From: Antitrichia curtipendula
Lineage: Eukaryota; Streptophyta; Bryopsida; Hypnales; Leucodontaceae
Length of the DNA: 64,000 nt
Direction of reading: 5' to 3'
Assembly (NCBI GenBank): GCA_951230915.1
Contig: OX579642.1
Span: 2,294,001-2,358,000 of the forward strand
Part shown: in pieces, positions 1 through 11,426 of the stretch
Layout of the letters: each line of letters starts with the position of its first letter
Numbering within the stretch: position 1 is the stretch's first letter
Translations under genes and position numbers: made by a program
The notes under the pieces: generated by a model
What the model was told of the DNA's origin: nothing
Database searches by the model: none
What the model saw: the letters and a program-made list of their open reading frames with translations, nothing else

Positions 1-466
1 GGCACTTGAAACAAGCCTGTCGAAAATTCTTTTCCCCTAAAACCCACCCAATACCTCTCCGTATACACTTCAAGATCAATGACAGATAAAGCGAGCAAAA
101 GAGTCTGATCATGATTATGAGAAGAACACGTACTTTTGCCAACTTAAGCTCCAACAAGATATTGTCAACGAGGCCGTAATGTCCGCTGATACACCAAAAT
201 GCACAATGTTAGAAAAAGACGCTCTCAGATTAGTACCAAAGAGTTCAGGTCAGACAATATTAACGATGGTGTCTAAATATCTATTCAAAGTTCAAATCCT
301 TCCTATTGGAACCTTTTGTACCGAATCCTAATTATCTTTATGATTAGGTGACTCAAGTCCTTTCCATTATCATACTTTAGACGCTATAAAGTGACCTCAA
401 AGCCAATCGATCGAACATCATCCATGACATGGTCTGTTTTTCTTAACACCAGTTGCTTCCAGGCTT

Positions 467-2931
467 CTAACGGCTTGCATTGTCAATAGTCCAAACTCTA
501 CTGAAAATAATATATACAGAGAGATCTGTTTTGAAATACAATGTCCACTCTACTGACAATGACAGACAAGGATGGTCTTCAGTACATACACGAGGCAAAC
601 GATCTGAAGATACAGGAGTTGATTGACTATCTGTGTCTGCGGGAGCTTGCTTCGTCATATCGTCGTTGTCATGTTTGAAGAAGCTTTGCAGGGCTCTGAC
701 GGTAAAAGCTCGCATCCTATTGACTTCCATGGCAGAAAGATTTTTTAGCTGAAGACAACGACATCCTTCATACAATCAGTTTACAAAATGTCTTCCAGGA
801 GTTGATACGAACAAAAGTCAATGATTGAGCGCTTTCCCAGTGAAGGAATTTATAAAACTTAACGGTTATCATGATAATGGTTGAACAAATTAGTATCAAG
901 CATAATTTGCAATGGTTCATTTCTCAAGATTGCCATAAATTCAGTAGCACGATTATCACCTTTACAGCATGAGTCCGACCAGTCAGAGTTTTTAGACCTT
1001 TCTCCAGTTTGTCCCATCTTACATCTTTGATATCTTCAAGCAATGACTGAACCTGTCCAATCAAAACAATTTCCAAACTCAAAAGATTGTCCTGCTTTCA
1101 TGTGCAAGGAACCTTTTCGTGTTGCAAATCGTCATAAACAATATAAACAAAGTAAATAAAGAGGGGGTGGTAACAAGCTCGTCAAGAGTGAGTACCATGT
1201 AGTTGTTCTCAAAATCCTCCCGAGCACTTCGCACATGCAGAAAAAAATCACAGCAGGATCAAATGAAGTTTTTCGTATTGCTTTTACTAGACAATAGCTT
1301 TAGAAGTCATTAAGCACAAGGAACAATATAATACTGTAGAAGGAAACAAAAGTGAAGCACCTTTGAAAATACAATTTGACTGCATATGTAGGAAACTATA
1401 GTTGGAAATGATTGTAGCCCCTTAAAGATGCAGAGGCCAGAATTCGGATTGCAATTTGATCTATCCAATTTATTCTAGATTCTTGTGATATTTCTCTTAC
1501 TTTTGTACAATATACATTTGAAAACTCCTCTGTACAAATATTCTATAGTTCAACGAATATATGTACATTTTACTTCAAAAATCAACTTTATAATGACCAT
1601 AATTAGAAGTACAGAATTCAGACTTAAAACAAAAAAAATCTTATGAAAATCACTATCAATATTATGAAAACCAATATTCCATCAATAATTAATTTTTCAA
1701 GGAATTCTGAATTATTTGTTAAGAAATTGTTCATAAATATTGGTTAGTGCAATGGAAGATCGAACTCTGTGGATATGATTTATGGATCATCAATAAATCC
1801 TCCTCCTAAGTTTCACTTTACAACACATCATCACATTTTTGGAAATTGCACTACCCTTGGGTCCTGAAGGAGGTAAACAAGGCAGGTCAATCTCTATCAA
1901 CAACAACCTTCAAACAACAGGTAGAAACTCATCAAAGCAAAATCATACTTGTCAAGCAGCAGCTTGGCTATCTCGACGTAGTGGAAAGGCAGTGGCTGAA
2001 ACTCGCGAGGAGCTTCTCTTTCCATCTCCAGCGCTTCCGTCAACCTTTCTGTGCCAATAAACAACTGTTATGATCAAACATCGATATTGCGTGAGCCACA
2101 AGATAATTAACTGCTTTCTAGTCGTGCTTTCATAATCTAGTAAGCATCAAATATGCATCAGTTTGTCCTTTCTTTCGCCGTTACCACGTCCTCAAAGCCA
2201 CCATAGCGAACTCACCAACCGACATCCAACTCGGCGGCTGAATTCGACATTTGCTTCTTTTCTTCATTGCTATCCCAAGCCATAGCGGTACTGTTACAGG
2301 TATTTGAGGCCTGAATGGTCCATAGTCTCCCTGCAATATCGGAAGCAATGGTCAATAAGGTTTCCTCTATTGAGATAAAACCTTTTGCATCCTCTAGAAC
2401 CTATAGCTAAAAGGAAAGTTACTTCACTAAATACCTCGATGCGAATATGTCATTTAAATGCTTCACAGATGTCCATTACGGTAATCTCAAGAAAATTCTT
2501 ATAAAACACACCACAAGGAATTATTCATGTAGTCCATCGATCACAGAATTATCGAGGAAATGCCACCTACACAAATCATATGAAGCGTATCCATTCGAAC
2601 ATTAGGAACAATGTTGATCGACTCGTCCTCCGCCATAAACTCCACCTGCACAGTAGAGCAAAACGAGAGAAAGACTAAACATCGTCAATTAACATGGGAT
2701 TCATCCTAGATACTCCACCTGCATCGCATTCAGTAAGACGATTCAAGGGTATGAAGTCCCTGTCAATCGCAAATTCTAATGTCGCACTCCATCAATTGAA
2801 ACGAATACGCATTTGTTTGTGGAATCAATTGGTTCCAAAACAGACGGAGGAGGCTCTCAAGATTTACAGAAGAAAGCACTTGCCTCAAGCTCCGTGAAGA
2901 CAGCGGGCTCCGATGCTCCCTGACCCGCCAT
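467..2931 (-). CDS. PSF2: DNA replication complex GINS protein PSF2, seven exons
   Basis: PSF2 is one of four GINS subunits; with CDC45 and MCM2-7 it forms the replicative helicase in the nucleus. Exons as I read them: 2884-2931, 2571-2645, 2216-2330, 1949-2048, 1196-1226, 960-1052, and 748 down to 590 joined to a stop at 498-500. Together they keep one frame of 207 residues, close to the usual plant length of about 210. Family landmarks are visible: VEFMAEDESINIVPN near the start, GDYGPFRP and VPLWLGIAMKKRSKCRIQPP in exon 3, EFQPLPFHYVEIAKLLLD in exon 4, and LKNLSAMEVNRMR in the last exon. Reading through the last intron instead gives 247 residues and a stop at 467-469. Intron 1 has a GC donor (GCAAGT); all other introns are GT-AG. 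The start codon at 2929-2931 opens MAGQGASEP, as in plant PSF2. Exon edges are inferred by eye; the identity is secure. Confidence 0.93.
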
Positions 2932-3490
2932 AGCCGCAGCGACAATCTGATTGTTGGAAGAGCTGGCGGGGCAACTGCAAAGCCCCCTGCACAGCAAACC
3001 CTACTGCGCCTCAGTCTCCCGCCAAAATCGAAGGAGTCTTGTACCTCGTGGCACTTTCCACAAATTTCGAACAATGGTCGGATATCACAAATTTCTCATT
3101 CAATGTTGGTTTGTTGATTTGTTGAGATGTAACCATTCTATAAATTTGTACATAGTTTTGGTGACATATATTGTATCCGTTGGTCAAGGTCAACAAAAAA
3201 TATTTCTAAAAGTAGATGCCAAAATTGATGGGATATTATTAGTATTATTTAAATTGTATAGAAAAAACTACGCTTTCTATTTTCAAGCATGAGCAAAATC
3301 AGATTTGCCAACTGTAATGAATTATTCTTCATGGATTACCAATGTAGACCACTGGATATGGATGAATGGAGTTGAGTATGGAGTATGCTCATATTATTTG
3401 ATTGGTCCATAACTAGAATAATGTGTTACAACTTTACGTTTGACATACAAACCTTTAATGCATCATGATAGTGCAAGTTGTCAACTTGAA
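2932..3490. other. Upstream region of PSF2
   Basis: The first 150 bases or so are GC-richer than what follows and probably hold the PSF2 leader and core promoter on the minus strand. Beyond about 3100 the sequence becomes AT-rich. No further gene, TATA element or clear repeat was recognised here. Confidence 0.3.
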
Positions 3491-4397
3491 CCCCTAAAGG
3501 ACCGTTTGTCTCCTCGGGGGACAATTTAGGTTCACTTAGGTTCCTATGACCTCAATTTTTAGTGAAATTTTTTAAGGATGTGTGGTTTTGTGAGAGCTTT
3601 GTGGATATATAAAAAAAACTCAATTGTTGCCCAGGAAAGAAAGTTAAGGCACAATAAGCCCCCAAATGGAGGTCAGCGGGCAGCACAAAAAAATCACAAA
3701 AAATCATAATAATTTTAAATTTTTTTTTTTCTAAAACTATATATTTTTGTCTACATTTGAAGTTTTGATTCATTCTATTTGGACTAGTGATGAGAAAGTT
3801 ATGGACAATCTTTGTTTTTTAGGCAATCTAAGCATCTTTTTGAAAAAATAACTAATAGGATTCATTTTTTAATGCAATTTTTACAATTTTCCAAAAAAAT
3901 TTGTTAGACAAGCTTGTATTGGCTTGCTAGAAAAATCTCACCATTGGGATTATTGTGTTTCAGTTTCATCTTAGAGCTATTAACAATTTAATTTTTCCTT
4001 CAATCCTAAACCTACTTTTACTTAACAATTTTTTAATGAGTAAAAATTAAGTGTTTATTTCTTTAATTTTTTTGCTAGATTCTCAACTCAAGTATTCAAC
4101 ATAAAAACTTAGAAAATGAAAATCAATAGTACAAAAATTTTAAATTAAGAAGATTCAAAGCCAAAAAATCTAATCAAGCAAGGTGCAAAAAGACTTGTTT
4201 TCTTCACTTCGGATGCAAATATCTTGCAATCTATGCGGTCAAAGTTTCTGAAATTTTTTGCATGCATTCTTATACTAGTCTAATATAAGATCATACAGTT
4301 AGATATGGAAAAAAAATTTATAGTTTTTTGCTTTTTGCAATAAAAGTGGCGTTTTTGAATGTGTTTTTCCAGAGAAAAGGCCTCGGTCTTTTAGGGG
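3491..4397 (+). repeat. TTAA-flanked non-coding element, family A copy 1 (piggyBac-like ends)
   Basis: The left end reads CCCCTAAAGGACCG and the right end, read on the other strand, CCCCTAAAAGACCGAGG, giving terminal inverted repeats of about 13 bases. TTAA follows the right end (4398-4401); the matching left site reads TGAA. The 907-bp interior has no meaningful ORF. It shares with the other copies a core containing the words CTACATTTGAAG, GATTCATTCTATTTGGACTA and GTGATGAGAAAGTTATGGAC. This copy and the one at 18208-19116 are nearly the same length. TTAA targets and CCC ends are known for the piggyBac superfamily; the assignment is an inference. Confidence 0.7.
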
Positions 4398-4401
4398 TTA
4401 A

Positions 4402-5129
4402 ATTATATATATATATTTATTTAGTTTTAAAATAATAATATTAATCATGTAAATGTCATCTTAATTGATAATAACTTATTATTATTTATAGATATATGTA
4501 CACTTATAGAGAATCATAAGATGGAAAAATTACTTTGTTGCAAAAGAGCTTTGAAAGTCAACCAACTTGTCTAGTAGTCAAAACTTGTGATCTTTGAATT
4601 AGTTGAGATAAATCATGTAATAAATTTCAAAGAAAATAACAATCATGCTCTACATTTTTTAATGATAAAATATAATTTGAAAATTACTATAATCCATTGT
4701 TAGCTTCTAAAATCAATTTTGATTTTAGTTCATTTATACATATAGTTGGTTTATAATGGTTGATAATATATTCAATTTTTTTTTAAAATAGGCGGTAGTT
4801 ATTCAATCCACCTAACAACATTTATTGTAGACACTTTTACCAATTAGAATACATGGTTGCATAATAAAAGGAAGTGAAAATGTAAAATTATTACATGTTA
4901 TCCAAAAGGTTGAAGTTGAATTTAAAATGTCCACTACTAGAACCTCATGGCACAAATAGGATGGCTTACTATTTTACACCGTTTTATATAAACAACTTCC
5001 ATTTATCACTTCAATATCTACATATTATCCAAATTGCTCAGATAAAGCAAGAATTATATAAAATAAGTAATACAATCAATTGTTGCTAATTGTTTGATAA
5101 AGTCAAAACATTCTTGAACTTCACCCCTA
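4402..5129. other. AT-rich intergenic sequence
   Basis: The stretch is AT-rich with short runs of A or T and a (TA)n tract near 4406-4415. The short open frame at 4895-5089 has no recognisable motif and a composition like its surroundings. No gene or well-bounded repeat is seen. Confidence 0.3.
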
Positions 5130-6176
5130 ATTGCCTAGTCAACCATACATGGTCAATCCAAAATTTCAAGCTTGTTTTGGTGTAGGCAGTTAAATTCTTT
5201 TGATCATTTAAAAAAAAATTGTTAGTATTGAAGATTATCTATTGGAAGCATTTATTTTTCATGGGAAAAGGTACATATTTGATTTCTAAGAGGTCGGCAA
5301 AGGCATATATGTACCATTAGTGGAAGAGCAAAACTTTGACCAAAGCTTGCCAATTTCACTTGATTTGAGATCTAAGAAATTCTACTTACTCATTTGCTTT
5401 AAAAAAAATGGTCCCAATGGAAAGTATAAAGTGTTTTCATGATTTTTACCATTGAAAATTTAAACATGCAAGTGTTCATTTGGGGTTATTTGTGATTTAT
5501 ACTTATATAAAAGAATCCAATAATTGCAAAGTAGATTGTATAATGAATTTGTTAGCTCTTCATTTGAACTCAAGGTTTTTGGAAGTCCATTTTAGTGTGC
5601 TAACACAATCCTAAAAAAATTCACATGCAAAATTCTCATACATTGTGGGAAGGGATAACATAATAAAAATAAAATACATCCATTTTTCTTGTTATAATCT
5701 CACAACTCCTATGCAATTTCACGCTTAAAACATTAGATTTTTTCAGCTCTTCTAGAGGGCCCTTTCCGGCCTATCCTCAATGTTATGAACCAGTCATTGT
5801 TGTTCGAAATTTAAAATTACTAAGAAAAAAAAAATTAATTTAAATTTTTAAAAATATATATATGTATATTTTTTTTTAAAACATTTTAAAAATATTTTTT
5901 TTTCTTCTAATGTGGCAATCATTTTGCCACATTAGATTGTTGATTTCATGTTGATTTGGCGCAGTTCTTGCATTTTTCAGTAGTGTTGGAACTCGCAACC
6001 TTTTAGGACCCCCAAAATTTCATTTAATTCTAGTGTGTACACTAACAAGCAAGCTCTTTAAACATCTATATGGTTAGAGGTTGAAATTTTTTTTTTGCTT
6101 CATTGGAGAAAACTATAAGTCCATGATCTATTTTTTTGTAGGAAAATACACTTGGAAAGGCTTGGGCACTTGGGGG
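5130..6176 (+). repeat. TTAA-flanked repeat, family B copy 1
   Basis: From about 5135 the sequence matches 54966 onward (shared words ATGGT, TTTTGGTGTAGG, AGTTAAATTCTTTTGA, AAACATGCAAGTGTT, CTCACAACTCCTATGCAATT). The right end, read on the other strand, is CCCCCAAGTGCCCAAGCC and is followed by TTAA at 6177-6180, like family A. I could not place the left end. The copy seems to carry an extra AT-rich segment around 5740-6000 compared with the copy ending at 55728. No coding potential was found. Confidence 0.5.
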
Positions 6177-6283
6177 TTAAAGGGAAGGGCCCCTTTGCTT
6201 CCCTTGAATCAAGGCTCCTTTTACCATAGAAAATCTTAAATGCAAGCTTGCCCATGAATTGTATACAATAATTATTCTTATTA

Positions 6284-6741
6284 GAGCATCTATAGTAGTG
6301 TCACGGCAAACAATCCCTGTATCGGCACATGGAGGGGCATTCCGAGAGGCTTGCATAGTGCCGGTGTATTTTAAGAACAAAGTGATCCAATGCAAAGCTG
6401 GCAATCCAAACGTCAAATGGGTTTTTCCACATTATTAAAAGAAAGAAAGGACAAGATTCTACATTAAAAAAGACTTTTCATGCACATAAGGGAAGGTTGC
6501 ATTGATTGGCATGCATTACAATGCAGGAAAAGGTGTGAGAATAATAATTTTTTGTTTAACAAGCCAAACTGCGGGGCCTTCATATTTCCAAAAATTGCCA
6601 GAGTTGGGATGAATAATGACGGGCCCAAGAATAAAGAGGGACCAATGCTGGATGCATTGGAGCACGCTTTTCGTTACTAATCTCTTTGACCTCGGTACAA
6701 TGCCAATAACGTCGCGTTTGCCGAGACCACTGCAGATGCTC
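6284..6741. mobile_element. MITE with TTA duplication, PIF/Harbinger-like
   Basis: The ends are inverted repeats: GAGCATCTATAGTAGTG on the left and, on the other strand from the right, GAGCATCTGCAGTGGTCT, both continuing to GGCAAAC. TTA lies directly outside both ends (6281-6283 and 6742-6744), as expected for the three-base target duplication of PIF/Harbinger elements. The 458-bp interior carries no transposase. The two small open frames at 6177-6416 and 6480-6680 overlap it and show no protein motif. Confidence 0.6.
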
Positions 6742-6744
6742 TTA

Positions 6745-7625
6745 CAGTGACACTATAGAAGGAATTTCACTCTCCCTATTCAAGAAGGGTTATCTGTAAA
6801 CTTGAATGAAGAGGACAATACAAGTGGTGAAGTGGTGAGTGCTCAAAATTATAGAGACAGAATCAAACTCTTTTCTGCAGTGGCTGTAATTGGTACCTTT
6901 CTGTGCCCAGCAAACTACTGAGGATCTTCTTCCGGGATGTTGTTTTGTGTCTTATTATATGTTTAGGGCATTTTCACTTTCATGTTCGGAGAGCAGAGAA
7001 AGAAGTCTCTCAGGAATATACATCTTAACTGAGCAACTCGCCTGCTGAACGAAATGCAGAGTCATACACAGTTGAGGGAAGAGTAGTACTACACACTGGA
7101 CGTTGGCACCAGTACTAGCAGCCTTCTAAAATCCATTTGGCGGAAAGCTTGGCAATCAAAGTATCTCAAAGTATCTCAGTCAAAGTATCTCAGTCCAGCC
7201 ATTTGCAAGGAGAAAGCAAATAGAAGGCATGTGGTGTCAAAGAGAATTGATGCCAAGATTGAAGCAAGAAGATTTCCAGGCACTTCATTTACGATAGCAT
7301 ATAATATACAGCAATCGACCGCTAGCCAGGGCAGTCGATTATCATTTGTTCTATAATAACAGTCCCTAATGTAGGGAAAGCCCTGACAGTCCTAGTCCTT
7401 TCTCAAGATATTAACAGCAATCTTCAGTTCATAGTGTGCCAAACCAGCACAATGTGCATTAGCAAGGTCAATCTGTATCACTGCATTTTGAAGGAGCGTT
7501 ACCTGCAAGCAAATAAGAACGTTTCTCTTGAACCTTCATGTTCAGTGAATAACCTCCAGGCTGTACCTCACTACTGTGGTTGAGTCGAGACAAGGGGAGC
7601 AGAAGCCGAGCTGCGAAAGTTGAGC
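6745..7625. other. Region downstream of the HAD gene
   Basis: This stretch lies 3' of the minus-strand HAD gene and probably includes its 3' untranslated part near 7400-7625. A short direct repeat of the word CAAAGTATCTCA occurs three times at about 7157-7194. No other gene is recognised. Confidence 0.3.
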
Positions 7626-9126
7626 TCACGAGATGAGGCTGGCATTTGCTTCCTCTTGAACAGCGATAATGTAGTCTTGGCATTGCTGAAGGTCAGTCAC
7701 CACGGCCACGCCGGTCTCCTTCGCCGCACGCGCCTCCTTTGTTTGGAAGCGGTCCAACAACAACGCATGCATGCCCAGGGAAGCCGCAGGAACAAAATCT
7801 TTTCGAAGGCTATCTCCAATATGCAACGCTTGCTCTGGGAGGATGTCGCTCCCTGCCCTCAACAGCGCAATTTTAAAAATCTCAGGATCAGGCTTCTCCA
7901 CGCCTTCAATCCCAGAGAACACACCAAAATCCCACTCATCTCCCTGTACAAAAAAAGCACCGATACAACATGTTAGAAATTTTGAAATATTATCATGACT
8001 AACCACATTCATTGCCACCTCTCAACTCCCTCTCACCACAATGAGACTCTGCTATGGTAGAGGATACTAAAACTGTGAGGACCTGATCCCGTCTCCTATA
8101 ACATCCCTGTTACCATCAGCACCTTATCTTCATACACCAGTTTGACCTTATTAGCAAGCGGTGTAAGCATGATTTGGTTAAATGTCTTTGCAAACAAATG
8201 GGGTTGCCTCCTGTCACTTATATTGGTTAACAACCTCCCACTTTGAAATTGCGTAAGAAAGAAATACACGGTGATGCAAGATTTGATCTCAAGATTTGGC
8301 TCCTGTAACTAAAAATCCTCTCCACAGCAATATACATCTCCCCCAAATCACTACTACATATGCTTAAAGTTAGTCAAATAGTATCCTCTACCTAACAGCA
8401 CACAAACAGGAAAGACTCGCTCGCTCACTAAAAATCAAAGATAAGGTGGAAGAAGTCATCACGGTATCTGACCTGCTTGAGTCCTAATTGAGGTAGAATA
8501 TCATCGCGGTATCTGTAAGATGCATTACTAAGAACTCCAACCATTATGCCCTGCGCTCGTACCCATCTCAAAAAGGGTTTTGCGTCTTCAAACAATTGGT
8601 ATGGCACCGAAGAACCAAATATTCCATAAATGCGCTTAAAAACAGCTTCATGCTCATGGTCGGTATAGTTATAGCCAGCCTGTTTGCCGCACATCGTTTG
8701 AATCCACAAGAGTGAAAAAACAAGTTCAAATTTGGAGGTTCCGATCCTAAAATCACATCATCGAAACGGAGCAGTGAATTACAATTAGGTTAAAGATGGC
8801 ACCTCAATGAAGGCCTTCCTAACGCATATCCGCCACCACTCTTGGTTTGAAACATTGTTGAGCTTGCCAAAGCACGGGTACATCTTGTCCATCTCCTTGT
8901 ACGCGACCTTGAACCCTTGGTGCATACGCTCGTAGTCAGGGCACGGCAGCCCAGCCCTCTTGGCAGCCATGCAGTAGTAGTCTCCCAAAGCCCCCTTGTA
9001 ACACATCAACGTCCCTGTTACGTCCACTGTCACGCATTTGAGGGGTTGTGTCGGAGCCCTCACTGCTTGCTTGAGTAGGGCATGGCCGCCTGCGGTTGCA
9101 GCGTGGACAATGGATCTCCTCACCAT
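7626..9126 (-). CDS. HAD-like hydrolase of the HDHD3 type, three exons
   Basis: Exons are 8803-9126, 8473-8679 and 7626-7943, with GT-AG introns and an 849-base frame coding 282 residues, the size of plant HDHD3-like proteins. HAD motifs run in order: motif I DVTGTL with the nucleophile Asp near residue 35, motif II SNAS near 159, motif III lysine in EKPDP near 194, and motif IV GDSLRKD near 221-226. The cap lies between motifs I and II, with YNYTDHEHEAVFKRIY and the phrase KPFLRWVRAQG. Motif I has Thr where phosphatases carry the second Asp (DxD), so ordinary phosphatase activity is doubtful; the substrate is unknown. The first 30 residues are basic, with VRRS and few acids, so an organelle-targeting peptide is possible. 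The start is the first Met in the exon carrying motif I. Exon joints are inferred by eye. Confidence 0.9.
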
Positions 9127-9790
9127 AGCTGCTACTTACAATCTCTTAGAAAGAAGAGACAACAGTTGCAGGTGGCACATGAAATTGCTAATAGTTTCTG
9201 TTTTGTACTATGTGCTTGAAAGTTGGGCATAGGCAATCAATCTGCATAACCCACTGCTGCTTAGTCTAACAACTTACTCAAAGAACAAGATGTTCCTCAT
9301 GACAAAAGAGGAAGATCAGGTGTAGGTACGAGATTGCAGATACATGAATAAATCAAGACCTAAAGTAATACACAGAACAGTACATTATTCAAAACATCTC
9401 GCAACATCTGTACCAAACAAATTGTCTTCCTTACACACCAAAATTTGCACCGTAAGATCCTCCGTGCACATGTACACCGTACTCAGAACGAGCTCTGTTT
9501 CACCACTTCCAAATGCTTCATTTCCATAAATACAACCTAATCCGACACTAAATTCATACAAGGGAGAGAAATCCTGCAAACTGCACAACCAGGATCGAAT
9601 TTAAAACACGAAAACAAAAAAAAATACTGTGCATCAAACACGACTGCATTAAGATCCTCCAGGGGCATGAACCCAACAACCAGAAAACGGGGCACAATTT
9701 GACCGGATTTGTAATGCCTCCGATGGCAAGCTCCATCGGCTGTCGATCAGAGCGAGCACAGTTAACCCCATCCACGAAGCTATGCAAGGA
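9127..9790. other. Upstream region of the HAD gene
   Basis: The region has a moderate GC content, higher than the AT-rich spacers, and probably contains leader exons and introns of the minus-strand HAD transcript. Short open frames on both strands (9344-9588, 9554-9855) have no recognisable domain. No separate gene is supported. Confidence 0.3.
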
Positions 9791-10192
9791 AGAATACAAT
9801 TCGTAGGTTTGAGAGCTATTTTCCCTGAAATGAAGTCACTCACTCTCAATTGCAACTATCCTCAAATCACTACACGGAGAAAAACCCAAATCATGTAACG
9901 GCTTCTACACAAGCTTCAATAAACCCTAATGATTTCAAAATCACAGCGGCAGAGATCGCAATACCAAGTCTCAATCAAAATGGGGCAATGACAGAATAGA
10001 ATTCGTAGGTTTGAGAGCACTTGCCCCTGCAATGAGGTCACTCACTCTCAATGGTACAATCCCCACTGCGTTACACAGAGCAAGACACAAATCGTGTAAC
10101 GGATTCTCCACAAGCTCCAATTTCATCCTAAATGTTTCCAAATCATAACGGCAGCGATAACAGTAAGGAATTCTCAACTGAAATGGAGGTTA
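9791..10192. repeat. Two-copy tandem duplication, unit about 207 bp
   Basis: Unit 1 (9791-9997) and unit 2 (9998 to about 10192) share long diverged matches: AATTCGTAGGTTTGAGAGC, GTCACTCACTCTCAAT, and GTGTAACGG or TGTAACGG followed by CACAAGCT. Differences are mostly substitutions, so the duplication is old. The block lies upstream of the HAD gene and on the minus strand looks like leader or promoter sequence, with an AGGGTTT word. Open frames in it differ between the units and are probably not translated. Confidence 0.7.
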
Positions 10193-10611
10193 TGAAAGAG
10201 AGATTACTACCTCCCGACACATATCCGAAGCGATACAAATATCTCTTGGAGCTACATTCCGTCGTCGCATGGCGCTGTGGAAAGTGTCCTTTTCGAATTG
10301 ATCAAATGCTCATCCTGGATTCCTGGGGCAAGCAAAGGCAGGGCACTGTATGGGCGACCCGGGAAACAGGGGGGGTGAAGGAACCCGTTCCGAAATCGCG
10401 GGACCCTGCTGACTCACGCTTGCGGTCGAATCGCGGGTCCGGACATTTAGCTGAAGGTGACTCGACACATCCAGCGGCTTGAAATGTATGCATGTTGAAC
10501 ATTTCACGGGTGATGATTCTGGGTGCGTCACATACGTTATTTTGTGGTGATTTTTTTGCTGACTTGTGATGTTGAAAAATGTATATTAGGGTTATTAGGG
10601 TTTAGGGTTTA
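10193..10611. promoter_or_regulatory. GC-rich island with telobox-like word
   Basis: Bases 10250-10530 are clearly GC-richer than the flanks, and just beyond lies a telomere-like word, TTAGGGTTTAGGGTTTA (10595-10611). Teloboxes of this kind are common in plant promoters of growth and replication genes. I suggest a promoter region, perhaps for the leader of the HAD gene, but no transcript start can be shown. Both strands carry short open frames (10132-10531) with no known domain. Confidence 0.3.
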
Positions 10612-11203
10612 TGAACCAAAGTAAAGAATTCTCAATTGAATGGATGAAATCGTCAAAATTCATCTAAAAGGCCGAGTTTCATTATGCAAAATATTATCAC
10701 ATTTGCATGAATTTCTATAAAAGTCAATCTTAGATGTTTCATCTTTAATAATCATACATATTCATGAATGTGAAGAGGTTCATCACTCTAGTCAAGATTG
10801 TACGTTACACTACTGGTGAAATATCTTGAAAACTTGAAAGTCTATCTCCTAAATTATTTCATCAGTTGTTTGAAGTTAGTGAATCTATGACAAATTGGGC
10901 AATGAAACTAGTGCTTCCATTTGCAAATGTTTCCAGTGTATTGAAGTCTTAGGTTCCCTACCATTTTAACTTTGACCTTTTGTAAATTTTGCAAAAGTGT
11001 TGTATTTGAATGTATTTGTAGACTTCATTCAACATTAACTCTATAACGTTGTTGCACACACTAAGTTTTTGATGGATGACAGAGAATCTTTCATGGAATT
11101 TTGCAAATGTTCATCTTGGGAATTTTGTGTGAAAAATGGAAGTTTTGTATATTAGTTTGACCTCCAATTAGTGCTCTTGTCTTTTTTTAAGGCAAATGAT
11201 TCA
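10612..11203. other. AT-rich intergenic sequence
   Basis: No open frame, repeat boundary or RNA gene is recognised. The composition is AT-rich. Confidence 0.3.
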
Positions 11204-11206
11204 CAT

Positions 11207-11423
11207 CACTAGAAGAAACCCATGTTTTTTTTTGACATGCCTAGTATTTTTATGACGGATTTTTTTGGACATCTGTTTTGACATCTAGCTATTTTTATGT
11301 TGTTTATGATGTTCATTGGATGTTATTGTTGACATAAAAACAACTAGATGTCAAAATAGATGTCCAAAAAAATCCGTCATAAAAATATTGGGCATGTCAA
11401 AAAAACATGGGTTTCTTCTAGTG
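11207..11423. mobile_element. CACTA-type fold-back MITE, 217 bp
   Basis: The element begins CACTAGAAGAAACCCATG and ends with its reverse complement. The two arms pair almost base for base over roughly 90 bases, leaving a short centre near 11300-11330. The trinucleotide CAT lies outside both ends (11204-11206 and 11424-11426), matching the three-base duplication of CACTA (En/Spm) transposons. It has no coding capacity. High arm identity suggests a fairly recent insertion or a strongly conserved hairpin. Confidence 0.8.
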
Positions 11424-11426
11424 CAT

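Noticed and set aside
1839..2073. Two overlapping plus-strand frames of about 75 codons
   Set aside because: They are the opposite strand of PSF2 exon 4 and its flanking introns; the minus strand gives the real protein.
2694..3292. Plus- and minus-strand frames near the PSF2 start
   Set aside because: They shadow PSF2 exon 1 and its leader in wrong frames; only the frame from 2931 joins the family sequence.
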